From assembly GCF_006402735.1 (NCBI RefSeq), contig NZ_CP017174.1:8412001-8476000 (forward strand): a DNA stretch of 64,000 nucleotides, given 5' to 3'. Positions 52,734 through 60,187 of the stretch are shown piece after piece. Both the position numbers and the translations under genes were made by a program. How positions within the stretch are numbered: position 1 is the stretch's first letter; each line of letters opens with the position of its first letter. Below the pieces are notes generated by a model that was given only the letters and a program-made list of their open reading frames with translations, made no database searches and was not told the DNA's origin. This stretch comes from Myxococcus xanthus. Its GTDB lineage: Bacteria; Myxococcota; Myxococcia; Myxococcales; Myxococcaceae.

Positions 52734-53558
52734 TTACACCGCCACCGCGAAGTCGCGGAGCGCCGCATTGAGGCTGGTCTTCTGGTCGGTGGACTTCGTC
52801 CGCTGACCGATGATGAGCGCGCACGGCACCATGTACTCGCCGGCCGGGAACTGCTTCTCCCGCATGCCGGGAATCACCACGCTGCGCGCGGGGACGCGGC
52901 CCTTGAAGACGCGCTCCTCGGGGCCGGTGACGTCGATGATTTGAGTGGACGCGGTGAGCACCACGTTGGCGCCCAGCACCGCCTCCTCCTCCACCACCAC
53001 GCCCTCCACGACGATGGAGCGGCTGCCCAGGAAGGCACCGTCCTCGATGATGACGGGCGACGCGGAAGGCGGCTCCAGCACCCCGCCCAGCCCCACGCCG
53101 CCGGACAGGTGGACGTGCTTGCCCACCTGGGCGCAGCTGCCCACCGTGGCCCACGTGTCCACCATGGTGCCCGCGCCCACGCGCGCGCCGATGTTCACAT
53201 AGCCCGGCATCACCACCGCGCCCTTCTCCACGAAGGCGCCGTAGCGAACCGTGCCCGGGGGCACCACGCGCACGCCCGCCGCCTCCAGGCCCTTCTTCAG
53301 CGGCACCTTGTCGTAGAACTCGAAGGGGCCTACCTCCATCACCTTCATCTCCGACACCGCGAAGAACAGGAGGATGGCCTCCTTCACCCAGGCGTTCACC
53401 TTCCAGCCGTCCACGCCCTTCTCCGCCACGCGGAGCTCACCCGAGTCCAGCCGCGCCAGCGTCTCGCGCACGGCGGCCACGTGGGCCGCGTCCTTCAACA
53501 ACGTCCGATCCGCGAACGCGGCGGACACCCTCTGGGACAGCTCTTCGATGGGGGCCAT
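52734..53558 (-). CDS. dapD: Tetrahydrodipicolinate N-succinyltransferase
   Basis: 274 residues from the ATG at 53558, after a strong AAGGAGG. It succinylates tetrahydrodipicolinate in the succinylase branch of lysine/DAP synthesis. The N-terminal helical domain is followed by the left-handed beta-helix of hexapeptide repeats (GAFVEKGAVVMPGYVNIGAR, then SGGVGLGGVLEPPSASPVII) and the family end (KFPAGEYMVPCAL-like, RTKSTDQKTSLNAALRDF). Length matches the family. First gene of the likely dapD, anti-sigma, dapE unit. Confidence 0.95.
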   Translation of the reverse strand: MAPIEELSQRVSAAFADRTLLKDAAHVAAVRETLARLDSGELRVAEKGVDGWKVNAWVKEAILLFFAVSEMKVMEVGPFEFYDKVPLKKGLEAAGVRVVPPGTVRYGAFVEKGAVVMPGYVNIGARVGAGTMVDTWATVGSCAQVGKHVHLSGGVGLGGVLEPPSASPVIIEDGAFLGSRSIVVEGVVVEEEAVLGANVVLTASTQIIDVTGPEERVFKGRVPARSVVIPGMREKQFPAGEYMVPCALIIGQRTKSTDQKTSLNAALRDFAVAV

Positions 53559-53611
53559 GGCGCCTCCTTGAAGCACAAAACCCCGCGCCGCGCCGCACCT
53601 GGTTGAAGGGC

Positions 53612-53929
53612 TCAGACGGGAGTGGACGCCTCATCCAGCTCGGCCAGCGGCAGGGTCTGCGTGGGAATCTCCGCGTGTGCGCCCTTGTCGGCCGCCACCA
53701 CCCGGCCCGGCATCTGCCCCTCCAGGAACACCGAATCCCGGGAGACATGCCGCACGCGGGCCAGCGGGAACTCCGTCCACCGCCGGCTGAAGGGCCAGCG
53801 CCGCGCGTAGAGGTGTTCCCGGCCGATGAGGGCCACGTAGCCCAGCATCGCCCCGCTTTCGTCCCGAACCCGCAGTCCACTGGTGAGGGAGCGCCGCTCG
53901 TAGGGCGACGCGACTATCGGCCACGCCAT
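53612..53929 (-). CDS. PRC-barrel-like protein with internal consensus Shine-Dalgarno site
   Basis: 105 residues from the ATG at 53929. AGGAGGTGA lies six bases upstream, about as good a ribosome-binding site as occurs in the window. The product is a small beta-barrel-like domain (RRSLTSGLRVRDESGAMLGY, then RRWTEFPLARVRHVSRDSVF) of the PRC-barrel/DUF2171 kind, which bind RNA or membranes in other proteins. The same frame stays open upstream to 54286 and encodes a signal-peptide protein, so the 105-residue product might be an internal translation or the original gene. See the separate entry for the longer frame. Confidence 0.6.
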   Translation of the reverse strand: MAWPIVASPYERRSLTSGLRVRDESGAMLGYVALIGREHLYARRWPFSRRWTEFPLARVRHVSRDSVFLEGQMPGRVVAADKGAHAEIPTQTLPLAELDEASTPV

Positions 53930-54286
53930 GGGTGTCACCTCCTGTGCCCCAAAGCTGGGTGCCCCACGCCATGTCCGGGAGCGGTCCACCGGGGTCTGAT
54001 TCCCGCCCGGCTGCCCGGCCGCCTGCCGCGCGGAGCACTCGAATTTTCCTAGGTTTCTTGGATTTTCAGCAACCTGCTGGGAGAACTCCTTCTGCGTCAG
54101 CCCGCTCGCCATGAGATGCCCCTGGTATGCCCCCAGGGATACCTTGTTCCCGAGCTTCTCGACCTCGGCGCGAGTCATTGCAGGATGCAGTCGCGCAAAG
54201 ACAGACTTCTCCGCCGCCGCCAGGGTCGTGACCCCAAGAAGAGCAGCAACGCCCAGGACTCTCGTGGCACAGCGCCGTGCAGACAT
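53612..54286 (-). CDS. In-frame ORF joining an exported N-part to a PRC-barrel-like domain
   Basis: 224 residues from the ATG at 54286, preceded by GGGGAG. Residues 1-26 form a signal peptide (VLGVAALLGVTTLAAA) and 27-100 a small domain (FARLHPAMTRAEVEKLGNKV, FSQQVAENPRNLGKFEC) with a weak similarity to SmpA/OmlA-type folds. From about residue 120 the PRC-barrel-like part begins with its own ribosome-binding site. A periplasmic signal peptide before such a domain is unexpected, so the frame could be a fusion, a lost stop between two genes, or a misread. I cannot decide which. Confidence 0.5.
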   Translation of the reverse strand: MSARRCATRVLGVAALLGVTTLAAAEKSVFARLHPAMTRAEVEKLGNKVSLGAYQGHLMASGLTQKEFSQQVAENPRNLGKFECSARQAAGQPGGNQTPVDRSRTWRGAPSFGAQEVTPMAWPIVASPYERRSLTSGLRVRDESGAMLGYVALIGREHLYARRWPFSRRWTEFPLARVRHVSRDSVFLEGQMPGRVVAADKGAHAEIPTQTLPLAELDEASTPV

Positions 54287-54404
54287 TGAAGCTCCCCTGC
54301 TCAACCATGGCGAACCTCGTCCGCGCGAAGTGGGCGCGTCGTAAGGCCGGCCCGCACCTCACTCGCACCCAGCATCGCACGAAGCGACAGAGGCAGCCTG
54401 CACG

Positions 54405-54641
54405 CTACCGCCCCAGCACCTTCGCCACCGCGTCCACCACCTCGTGGTCCGTGGGGAATGCGAGCGACGCCTTCCGGATGACGACCTTGCCATCCACGGC
54501 GACCTCGTAGCTGCCCGAAGGGCCCGGCAACAACTCCGCCTCTACATCCAACTCATCCTTCAATGCGACCGCCGCACGGGCGGCCCGAGGCCTGTAGCCT
54601 CAAGCGGTACAGTAGGTAATCGTCACCTTCGGGTCGGCCAT
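54405..54641 (-). CDS. SelW-like (Rdx family) selenoprotein with in-frame UGA as selenocysteine
   Basis: 79 codons (78 residues) from the ATG at 54641, with GAGGAGG six bases upstream. It reads MADPKVTITYCTA, then TGA at codon 14 (54600-54602), then continues GYRPRAARAAVALKDELDVE to TAG at 54405. The start, the C-x-x-U pattern (C11-T-A-U14) and the tail SYEVAVDGKVVIRKASLAF and PTDHEVVDAVAKVLG match the SelT/SelW/SelH redox-fold family, whose catalytic Sec/Cys sits at exactly this position. A selenocysteine at U14 is therefore the best reading, giving a small cytoplasmic thiol-redox protein. A stem GCCGC-CCGT-GCGGC lies 16-29 bases after the UGA, in the range of bacterial SECIS elements. A pseudogene with one stop is the alternative, but the exact catalytic position argues against it. 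Confidence 0.85.
54571..54584 (-). promoter_or_regulatory. Possible bacterial SECIS hairpin after the SelW UGA
   Basis: On the coding strand, GCCGC pairs with GCGGC around a CCGT loop, 16-29 bases after the UGA. Bacterial SECIS hairpins lie in this range with a small apical loop. A competing hairpin CGGG-CCG-CCCG overlaps it, so the identity is not settled. Confidence 0.35.
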
Positions 54642-54828
54642 GGCCATCCTCCTCACATGAGCGGGGCACACGGGATGCGCGCCCCATGAGCCAGACTTAG
54701 TGCGCGCCGCCACCACACGTCACCCTGCCTGCTCACTTGGCCCCTCTTACCAAGGGTTCTCCGCACACCCGGTAACGGACGAAGGGACCATTCCGCCCTC
54801 GCACCTGCACGGCTAGGGTCGCCGCGCC

Positions 54829-56271
54829 ATGACGGACTTTCGAGCGCGAATCGCCGCCGCCTACGACGCTGACGCATTCCGCCGGGAATCCCACCGGTTG
54901 ATGGACACGCTCTCCGACTACCTCGCGCGCACCACCCGCGCCGAAGGGCCCGTGCTGCCCTGGGCCGCCCCCGCGGTGAACGTGGACCGCTTCGCCGCGG
55001 CGTTCCCCGAAGCCCCCACGGGCGACTTCGCCGACCTCATCACCCGCGTGCTCTCCGGCTCCAACCACCTGCACCACCCGCGCTACGTGGGCCACCAGGT
55101 CACGGCCCCCGTGCCACTGGCCGCCCTGTGCGACGCGGTGTCCTCCCTGCTCAACAACGGCATGGCCGTGTACGAGATGGGCCCCGTCTCCACCGCCATG
55201 GAGCGCAACGTCCTGCGCTGGATGGCCGCGCGGCTCGGCCTGCCGGAGACAACGGACGGCGTGCTCACCTCCGGCGGTTCCCTGGGCAACCTCACCGCGC
55301 TGCTCGCCGCCCGGCAAGCCAAGGCCGGCTACGACGCGTGGAACGGCGGCGCCCACGCCGGCCCACCCCTCACCGTGCTGGCCGCCCAGACGACGCACTA
55401 CAGCCTCGCCCGCGCCACCCGCATCATGGGCTTTGGCGAAGGCGGCGTGACGCCCGTCCCCGTGGACGAACACTTCCGCCTGCGCCCCGAGGCACTCGAC
55501 GCCGCGCTCGAGTCCGCCACGCGCGCTGGACGCAAGCCCATCGCCGTGGTGGCCAGCGCGGGCTCCACCGCCACCGGCGCCTTCGACCCGCTGGAGCCCG
55601 TGGCCGACTTCTGCGAGCGCCACGGCCTGTGGTTCCACGTCGACGGCGCACATGGCGCCTCCGCCGTGCTCAGCCCCGCCCACCGACACCTCGTGCGCGG
55701 CATCGACCGCGCGGACTCCGTCATCTGGGACGCCCACAAGGGCCTGCTCATGCCCGCGCTGGTGACAGCCGTCCTCTTCCGCGACGGCGCCCGCTCCTTC
55801 GAGTCCTTCTCCCAGGAGGCCAGCTACATCTTCCACGGCGACGCGGAGCGCCCCTGGAGCGACGTGGCCCTGCGCACCCTGGAGTGCACCAAGGAGATGA
55901 TGGCCCTCAAGGTGTACGCCTGCCTCGCGGTGCTGGGCACCCGGCTCTTCTCCGACGCGGTGACGGAGTCCTACGAGCAGGCCCGCCGCTTCGCCCAGCG
56001 CCTCTCCGCCGCCAGCGACTTCGAGGTCGCTGTGCCGCCCGAGTGCAACATCCTCTGCTTCCGCCACACCCCCGCGCACGTCCCCGCCGAGCAGTGGGAC
56101 ACCCTCCAGACGAAGCTGCGCGAGCGATTGGTGACTCGCGGGGATTTCTACCTGGTGCAGACGAAGCTGCCCCAGGGCGTCCATCTCCGCGTCACCCTCA
56201 TCAACCCGCTCACCACCGATGCGGACCTGGACGCCCTCATGGACGCGCTCCGGGCCGCGGCGCTCCGCTGA
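54829..56271 (+). CDS. PLP-dependent group II decarboxylase-family protein
   Basis: 480 residues. It is a fold-type I PLP enzyme of the glutamate/aromatic-L-amino-acid/diaminobutyrate decarboxylase family: HHPRYVGHQVTAPVPLAA, GVLTSGGSLGNLTALLAARQ, WFHVDGAHGASAVL (Asp binding PLP) and the Schiff-base Lys in WDAHKGLLMPA. Substrate is unknown; members decarboxylate glutamate, aromatic amino acids or 2,4-diaminobutyrate. There is no signal peptide. The short gap to the glycosyltransferase gene suggests they may share a transcript. Confidence 0.88.
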   Translation: MTDFRARIAAAYDADAFRRESHRLMDTLSDYLARTTRAEGPVLPWAAPAVNVDRFAAAFPEAPTGDFADLITRVLSGSNHLHHPRYVGHQVTAPVPLAALCDAVSSLLNNGMAVYEMGPVSTAMERNVLRWMAARLGLPETTDGVLTSGGSLGNLTALLAARQAKAGYDAWNGGAHAGPPLTVLAAQTTHYSLARATRIMGFGEGGVTPVPVDEHFRLRPEALDAALESATRAGRKPIAVVASAGSTATGAFDPLEPVADFCERHGLWFHVDGAHGASAVLSPAHRHLVRGIDRADSVIWDAHKGLLMPALVTAVLFRDGARSFESFSQEASYIFHGDAERPWSDVALRTLECTKEMMALKVYACLAVLGTRLFSDAVTESYEQARRFAQRLSAASDFEVAVPPECNILCFRHTPAHVPAEQWDTLQTKLRERLVTRGDFYLVQTKLPQGVHLRVTLINPLTTDADLDALMDALRAAALR

Positions 56272-56319
56272 TCGCCGCGCCCGACCCGGCCCACACCTTC
56301 CGTGCCAGAAGATCGCTCC

Positions 56320-57072
56320 ATGACGCAAAATGCGGTACAGCCGCAAAACGCCATGCTCGTCTCACTCGTCATCCCCGTCTACAACGAGATTCCCACCCTC
56401 GCCGAACTGCTGCGCCGCTGCGTCGCCGTCGACTTCCCGAAGGAGCTCGTCCTCATCGACGACTGCTCCAAGGACGGCAGCCGCGAACTCCTGCGCCAGC
56501 TTCAGGAGCAGGGTGTGGGCTTGTTGGGCGGTACGCCGCGCAACCGCAACGAGGTGCGCGTGCTCTTCCAGGAGAAGAACCAGGGCAAGGGCGCGGCGCT
56601 GCGGCGTGGCTTCACCGAAGCCACGGGCGACATCATCATCGTCCAGGACGCGGACCTGGAATACGACCCGCGCGACATCCCCAACGTCATCCAGCCCATC
56701 ATCGACGGGGATGCGGACGTCGTCTTCGGCAGCCGCTTCACCGGCACGCCCCGGCGCGTCCTCTATTACTGGCACACCGTGCTGAACAACGTGCTCACCA
56801 CGCTGTCCAACATGACCAGCGGCCTGAACCTCACCGACATGGAGACCTGCTACAAGGCCTTCCGCGCCGAGGTGCTGCGCTCCGTGCAGGTGGAGGAGGA
56901 CCGCTTCGGCTTCGAGCCGGAAATCACCGCCAAGGTGGCCCGCGGCCGCTGGCGCGTCTTCGAGGTGCCCATCAGCTACCACGGGCGCACCTACGAAGAG
57001 GGCAAGAAGATTGGCTGGAAGGACGGCGTGCGCGCCCTCTACGCCATCGCCAAGTACAGCGTGAAGCGGTAG
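56320..57072 (+). CDS. Family 2 glycosyltransferase (DPM1-like)
   Basis: 250 residues from the ATG at 56320; GTG at 56302 and ATG at 56353 are alternatives. The GT2 core is intact: VSLVIPVYNEIPTLAELLRR, VLIDDCSKDGS (DDxS), NQGKGAALRRGF, IVQDADLEYDP (D-x-D metal site) and DVVFGSRFTG. Like dolichol-phosphate mannosyltransferases it lacks C-terminal membrane helices. It probably transfers a sugar to a polyprenyl phosphate or envelope lipid; the acceptor is unknown. Convergent with the antiporter gene, with a hairpin between. Confidence 0.9.
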   Translation: MTQNAVQPQNAMLVSLVIPVYNEIPTLAELLRRCVAVDFPKELVLIDDCSKDGSRELLRQLQEQGVGLLGGTPRNRNEVRVLFQEKNQGKGAALRRGFTEATGDIIIVQDADLEYDPRDIPNVIQPIIDGDADVVFGSRFTGTPRRVLYYWHTVLNNVLTTLSNMTSGLNLTDMETCYKAFRAEVLRSVQVEEDRFGFEPEITAKVARGRWRVFEVPISYHGRTYEEGKKIGWKDGVRALYAIAKYSVKR

Positions 57073-57077
57073 GCGCC

Positions 57078-57101
57078 GGGGGCGGAACGAATCCCGCCCC
57101 C
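57078..57101. terminator. Terminator hairpin between glycosyltransferase and antiporter
   Basis: GGGGGCGG and CCGCCCCC form perfect 8-bp arms with an eight-base loop in the 42-bp gap between convergent genes, so it can serve both. Confidence 0.7.
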
Positions 57102-57114
57102 AACCCCGTGTCCC

Positions 57115-59214
57115 TTACACCTGGGCGCCCGTCGGCTCAGGAGCCGAGGCGGGCGCCGGTGAACCGGTGAGCAGGCTCTTGGCCGCCTCCACCGCGTCGT
57201 GCGTGCCCGTCAGCGCCAGCACGTCACCGGGCTGCAGCACCTCCTGCGCGGACGGCACGGACACACTCGAGTCCCCGCGCCGGATGGCCAGCACCGTGGC
57301 CCCCGTGAGGCCGCGGAGGTTCACCTCGGCCAGCGTCTTCCCCGCCGCGGGACTGGAGACCTCCAGCCGCACGGGCACGGGCTCACCCAGACCCGGGAGC
57401 ACCTTGGAGACGTGGTCCAGCGCGTGCTCATCCGCGCCCGGCTCCCGCGAGTGGGACTGCGCCGCCAGCGCCTCCACGATGACCTGCGCGCCCGCGCGGA
57501 CGTGGCCGTGCAGGTTGGTGGCGCCCCGCCAGAACGTCACGCCCAGCGCGCCAATCAGGGCCAGCACGACGAGGGGGCCCATGGCGCCCCGGAGGAAGGG
57601 CTGCGTAATCGCCACCACCGGCACGCTCACCAGCAGGATGATGCCCAGTTGCAGCGTCACCAGCAGCACGCGCCGGGGCGCCGCCGCCAGGTCCACCCGC
57701 CCGTCCTTCCGCCCGGGCAGCGCCGCCTCTGCCAGCTCCTCGCCCAACCGGCGCGCCACCTGCACCACGCCCACCAGGAACGGGATGGAGAGCAGCACCG
57801 CGCCACCCAGGATGATGTAGCGGGACAGGTTCTCATCGATGCCCAACCGCTGCTCGATGAAGGAGCCCAGCTTGCCCGCCGTCAACGACGTGCCAATCAC
57901 CAGGACAATCAGCAACACGGCGTCCAGCACCATCAACCGCGCCAGCCGCCGCACCGAGGCCCCAAACGTCTGGCGCCGGGGCGCGTCGCGCAGCCGCTCA
58001 ACCCAGGTGCCGTACAACGTCACGAACGTCTGCAGCGGCTTGGGCAGCTTGCGGTCCACATAGCTGGCCACCGGCCCCGACACGCGAATCAGCAGGGGCG
58101 TCGTGAGCGTCGTAATCGCGGAGACGGCCACCGCCACCGGGTAGATGAAGTTGCCCGTGGCCTTCAGCGTCAGGCCCAGGCCCGCGATGATGAAGGAGAA
58201 CTCACCAATCTGCGCCAGGCTCATGCCCGCCTGCACGGAGGTCCGGGTGCTGTGCCCCGTGAGGAACGCGCCCAGCGTCACGCTGAAGAGCTTGCCCACG
58301 ATGACCACGACCGTGAGCACCAGGATGGCGGCCCAGTGCTCCGCGATGAGCGCCGGGTTGATGAGCATGCCCACGGACACGAAGAAGATGGCCGCGAAGA
58401 TGTCCTTCACCGGCTGCACCAGGTGCTCCACCACCTTCTCCTCGCCGGACTCCGCCACCAGCGAGCCCGCCAGAAAGGCCCCCAGCGCCACCGAATACCC
58501 GAAGGCCTGCGCCAGCAGCGCCACCGCGAAGCAGATGCCCACGCTGGCCACCAGGGTCGTCTCCGGCTTGTTGAGCTTCACCACGTAGCGCACCGCGCGG
58601 GGGATGGTGAACAGCCCCACCACCACCAGCCCGACGAGGAACGCCACCAGGCGGCCCGTGGTCAACGACAGCTCACCCAGCGACAGGCCGGTGCCAGAGG
58701 ACACGGCCGTCAGCGTCGCCATCAGGAGGACGGCGATGAGGTCCTCGACGATGAGGACGCCCACCACCAGCTCCCGCAGCCGGCCCCGGATGTTCTGCTC
58801 GTCGAAGGCCTTGGCGATGATGGTGGTGCTGGACACGGCGATGAGCGCGCCAGTGAAGAGGCTCTCCAGGGTGGTCCACCCGAAGGCGCGCCCCACCACG
58901 AAGCCCAGCCAAATCATGATGCTGCACTGGATGACGGCGGTGACTCCCGCCGTGGGCCCCACCGCGAACAGCTTGCGGAGGCTGAACTCCAACCCCAGTG
59001 AGAACATCAGGAGGATGACGCCCAGCTCCGAGAGCGTCGTCACCACCTCCGGGTTGGCGACGAGCGGAATCGGCAGGTACGGGCCGACGACGAGGCCGGC
59101 CAGGATGTAGCCCAGCACCACGGGCTGGCGAAGCTTCTGGAAGAGGACCGTCGTCACTGCCGCGACGCACAGGACGACGGCAATGGCTTGGAGGACCTCG
59201 TGGGCTCCATGCAT
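57115..59214 (-). CDS. CPA2-family cation:proton antiporter with TrkA-C domain
   Basis: 699 residues. About a dozen membrane helices cover residues 5-390, with CPA2 motifs LGYILAGLVVGPYLPIP, SELGVILLMFSLGLEFSL, LIVEDLIAVLLMATL and AYSVALGAFLAGSLVA-like LGAFLAGSLVAESG. After more helices (about 430-560), the C-terminus is a TrkA-C/RCK_C domain (GKTLAEVNLRGLTGATVLAI, LQPGDVLALTGTHDAVEAAK) that binds a regulatory ligand. No RCK_N (NAD-binding) domain is visible. It should exchange K+ or Na+ for protons across the inner membrane. Confidence 0.92.
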   Translation of the reverse strand: MHGAHEVLQAIAVVLCVAAVTTVLFQKLRQPVVLGYILAGLVVGPYLPIPLVANPEVVTTLSELGVILLMFSLGLEFSLRKLFAVGPTAGVTAVIQCSIMIWLGFVVGRAFGWTTLESLFTGALIAVSSTTIIAKAFDEQNIRGRLRELVVGVLIVEDLIAVLLMATLTAVSSGTGLSLGELSLTTGRLVAFLVGLVVVGLFTIPRAVRYVVKLNKPETTLVASVGICFAVALLAQAFGYSVALGAFLAGSLVAESGEEKVVEHLVQPVKDIFAAIFFVSVGMLINPALIAEHWAAILVLTVVVIVGKLFSVTLGAFLTGHSTRTSVQAGMSLAQIGEFSFIIAGLGLTLKATGNFIYPVAVAVSAITTLTTPLLIRVSGPVASYVDRKLPKPLQTFVTLYGTWVERLRDAPRRQTFGASVRRLARLMVLDAVLLIVLVIGTSLTAGKLGSFIEQRLGIDENLSRYIILGGAVLLSIPFLVGVVQVARRLGEELAEAALPGRKDGRVDLAAAPRRVLLVTLQLGIILLVSVPVVAITQPFLRGAMGPLVVLALIGALGVTFWRGATNLHGHVRAGAQVIVEALAAQSHSREPGADEHALDHVSKVLPGLGEPVPVRLEVSSPAAGKTLAEVNLRGLTGATVLAIRRGDSSVSVPSAQEVLQPGDVLALTGTHDAVEAAKSLLTGSPAPASAPEPTGAQV

Positions 59215-59350
59215 CGGTACACCTCGAAAAAATAACCCAGCGGAAGATTGAGATTCGGACTGGTCCGGCGGCGTGCGGCGGACCGCGCATCATGCGGGAG
59301 GAAACGAAAGGCAGGCGCGTTGCCCGCCAGCCCGATTCCGAGCGCCGTCT

Positions 59351-59857
59351 TCAGCCGCGCGCGGGAGGCCCGCGCAACGACTGGGTGACGAGCGTCGGCC
59401 GGTCACCGGCGTTGCCTCCTCGCACCATCAGGGCCGCGGAGCGCAGCAACCGGACGGTGTCGGTGGCAACGGCCCGCCGCCGTTCTCGAGCCTGACGGTG
59501 GGCTTCATGGAAGCCCGGCTGGAAGGACTCTCGTTCCCGGCCCAGGGTCGGTTTCGTCTTCGCCCCGGCCGGGGCGCTCATCACCGCGGCCCAGGTGTCG
59601 CTCCCCACCCCGGCCAGGCGCCCACAGCGCAACTGGCGGGTGCGCTTGCCCACGAAGGCCGCGCCGCCCCGGTCCACCCGCGCGCCGTTTCCCTCGGAGG
59701 GCCCGTACACGGCGTGGACCTCGGCGGCCACCACCCGTTCCAACACGTTGATCCACGGCACGGACGCAAGCGCCGTGCCCAGGGCAATGGCCAGCAACAT
59801 CCCGTGCGCGCGTCGCCCGGGTGGGGATAGCGGAGCTGTCGGGCCGGCGGAGCACAT
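59351..59857 (-). CDS. Small membrane or exported hypothetical protein
   Basis: 168 residues from the ATG at 59857, with CAGGAG upstream. One hydrophobic helix (MLLAIALGTALASVPWINVL, about 20-39) is followed by a polar part (VDRGGAAFVGKRTRQLRCGR) and an Arg-rich C-terminus. It lies upstream of the antiporter gene on the same strand, so the two may be co-transcribed. Family not recognised; an internal ATG at 59800 would remove the basic N-terminus. Confidence 0.6.
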   Translation of the reverse strand: MCSAGPTAPLSPPGRRAHGMLLAIALGTALASVPWINVLERVVAAEVHAVYGPSEGNGARVDRGGAAFVGKRTRQLRCGRLAGVGSDTWAAVMSAPAGAKTKPTLGRERESFQPGFHEAHRQARERRRAVATDTVRLLRSAALMVRGGNAGDRPTLVTQSLRGPPARG

Positions 59858-60038
59858 CCGCTTCTCCTGTATTACGCGGGTGCCACCCAGTAAAGCGCTC
59901 CCCCGCGGCGGGAAAACGCCAATTCAGCGCTCGGCGGCCAGGTTTCTGCCGCGCCGACGAAACTCTTCCGCCTCATTTCCTGAGAATCCCCGCAGCCCTC
60001 ACACAGTACCCGCTCTTTCTAAAGGGCAGGAGCCGTCC

Positions 60039-60068
60039 ATGCCTGCTTTCAAGACTCGACACTGCTGA
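60039..60068 (+). CDS. Possible leader peptide (MPAFKTRHC)
   Basis: A nine-residue open frame starts with ATG at 60039 behind GGCAGGAG and ends in TGA at 60066-60068. Seven bases after it a hairpin (CGGCTG-GCC with GGC-CACAGCCG, 60075-60102) precedes the large gene at 60188. The arrangement resembles a leader-peptide attenuator, but there is no run of one amino acid to show what it would sense. Confidence 0.3.
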   Translation: MPAFKTRHC

Positions 60069-60074
60069 GGGCCT

Positions 60075-60102
60075 CGGCTGGCCCGCCACAAGGCCACAGC
60101 CG
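60075..60102 (+). promoter_or_regulatory. Hairpin after the possible leader peptide
   Basis: CGGCTG (60075-60080) pairs with CAGCCG (60097-60102), with inner GCC/GGC pairing and a CGCCACAAG-type loop. It lies 86 bases before the gene at 60188. Its role is uncertain. Confidence 0.3.
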
Positions 60103-60187
60103 GCACCACACCCCTGAAGCGCGCACGTGCCGCGTCCCGCCCCCGCGAGACGACCCACGCCGTGACAGCCTGGAGAAGGAAGCCCCC

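Larger units (their letters stand above)
59858..60187. other. 330-bp divergent intergenic region with possible leader peptide
   Basis: It lies between the minus-strand gene starting at 59857 and the plus-strand gene at 60188 and should hold both promoters. A 9-codon open frame with GGCAGGAG upstream (60039-60068) and a hairpin after it (60075-60102) are the only structured parts I see. Confidence 0.5.

Noticed and set aside
54405..54641. Reading the SelW-like frame as a pseudogene
   Set aside because: A single TGA lies exactly at the catalytic Sec/Cys position with all other features intact. I keep it only as an alternative.
54444..54689. An 81-residue plus-strand frame overlapping the SelW-like gene
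   Set aside because: No start signal or family motif. The opposite strand holds the selenoprotein frame.
57199..59001. A 600-residue plus-strand frame opposite the antiporter
   Set aside because: Antisense shadow rich in Gln/Arg/His; the antiporter on the other strand has full helix and motif content.
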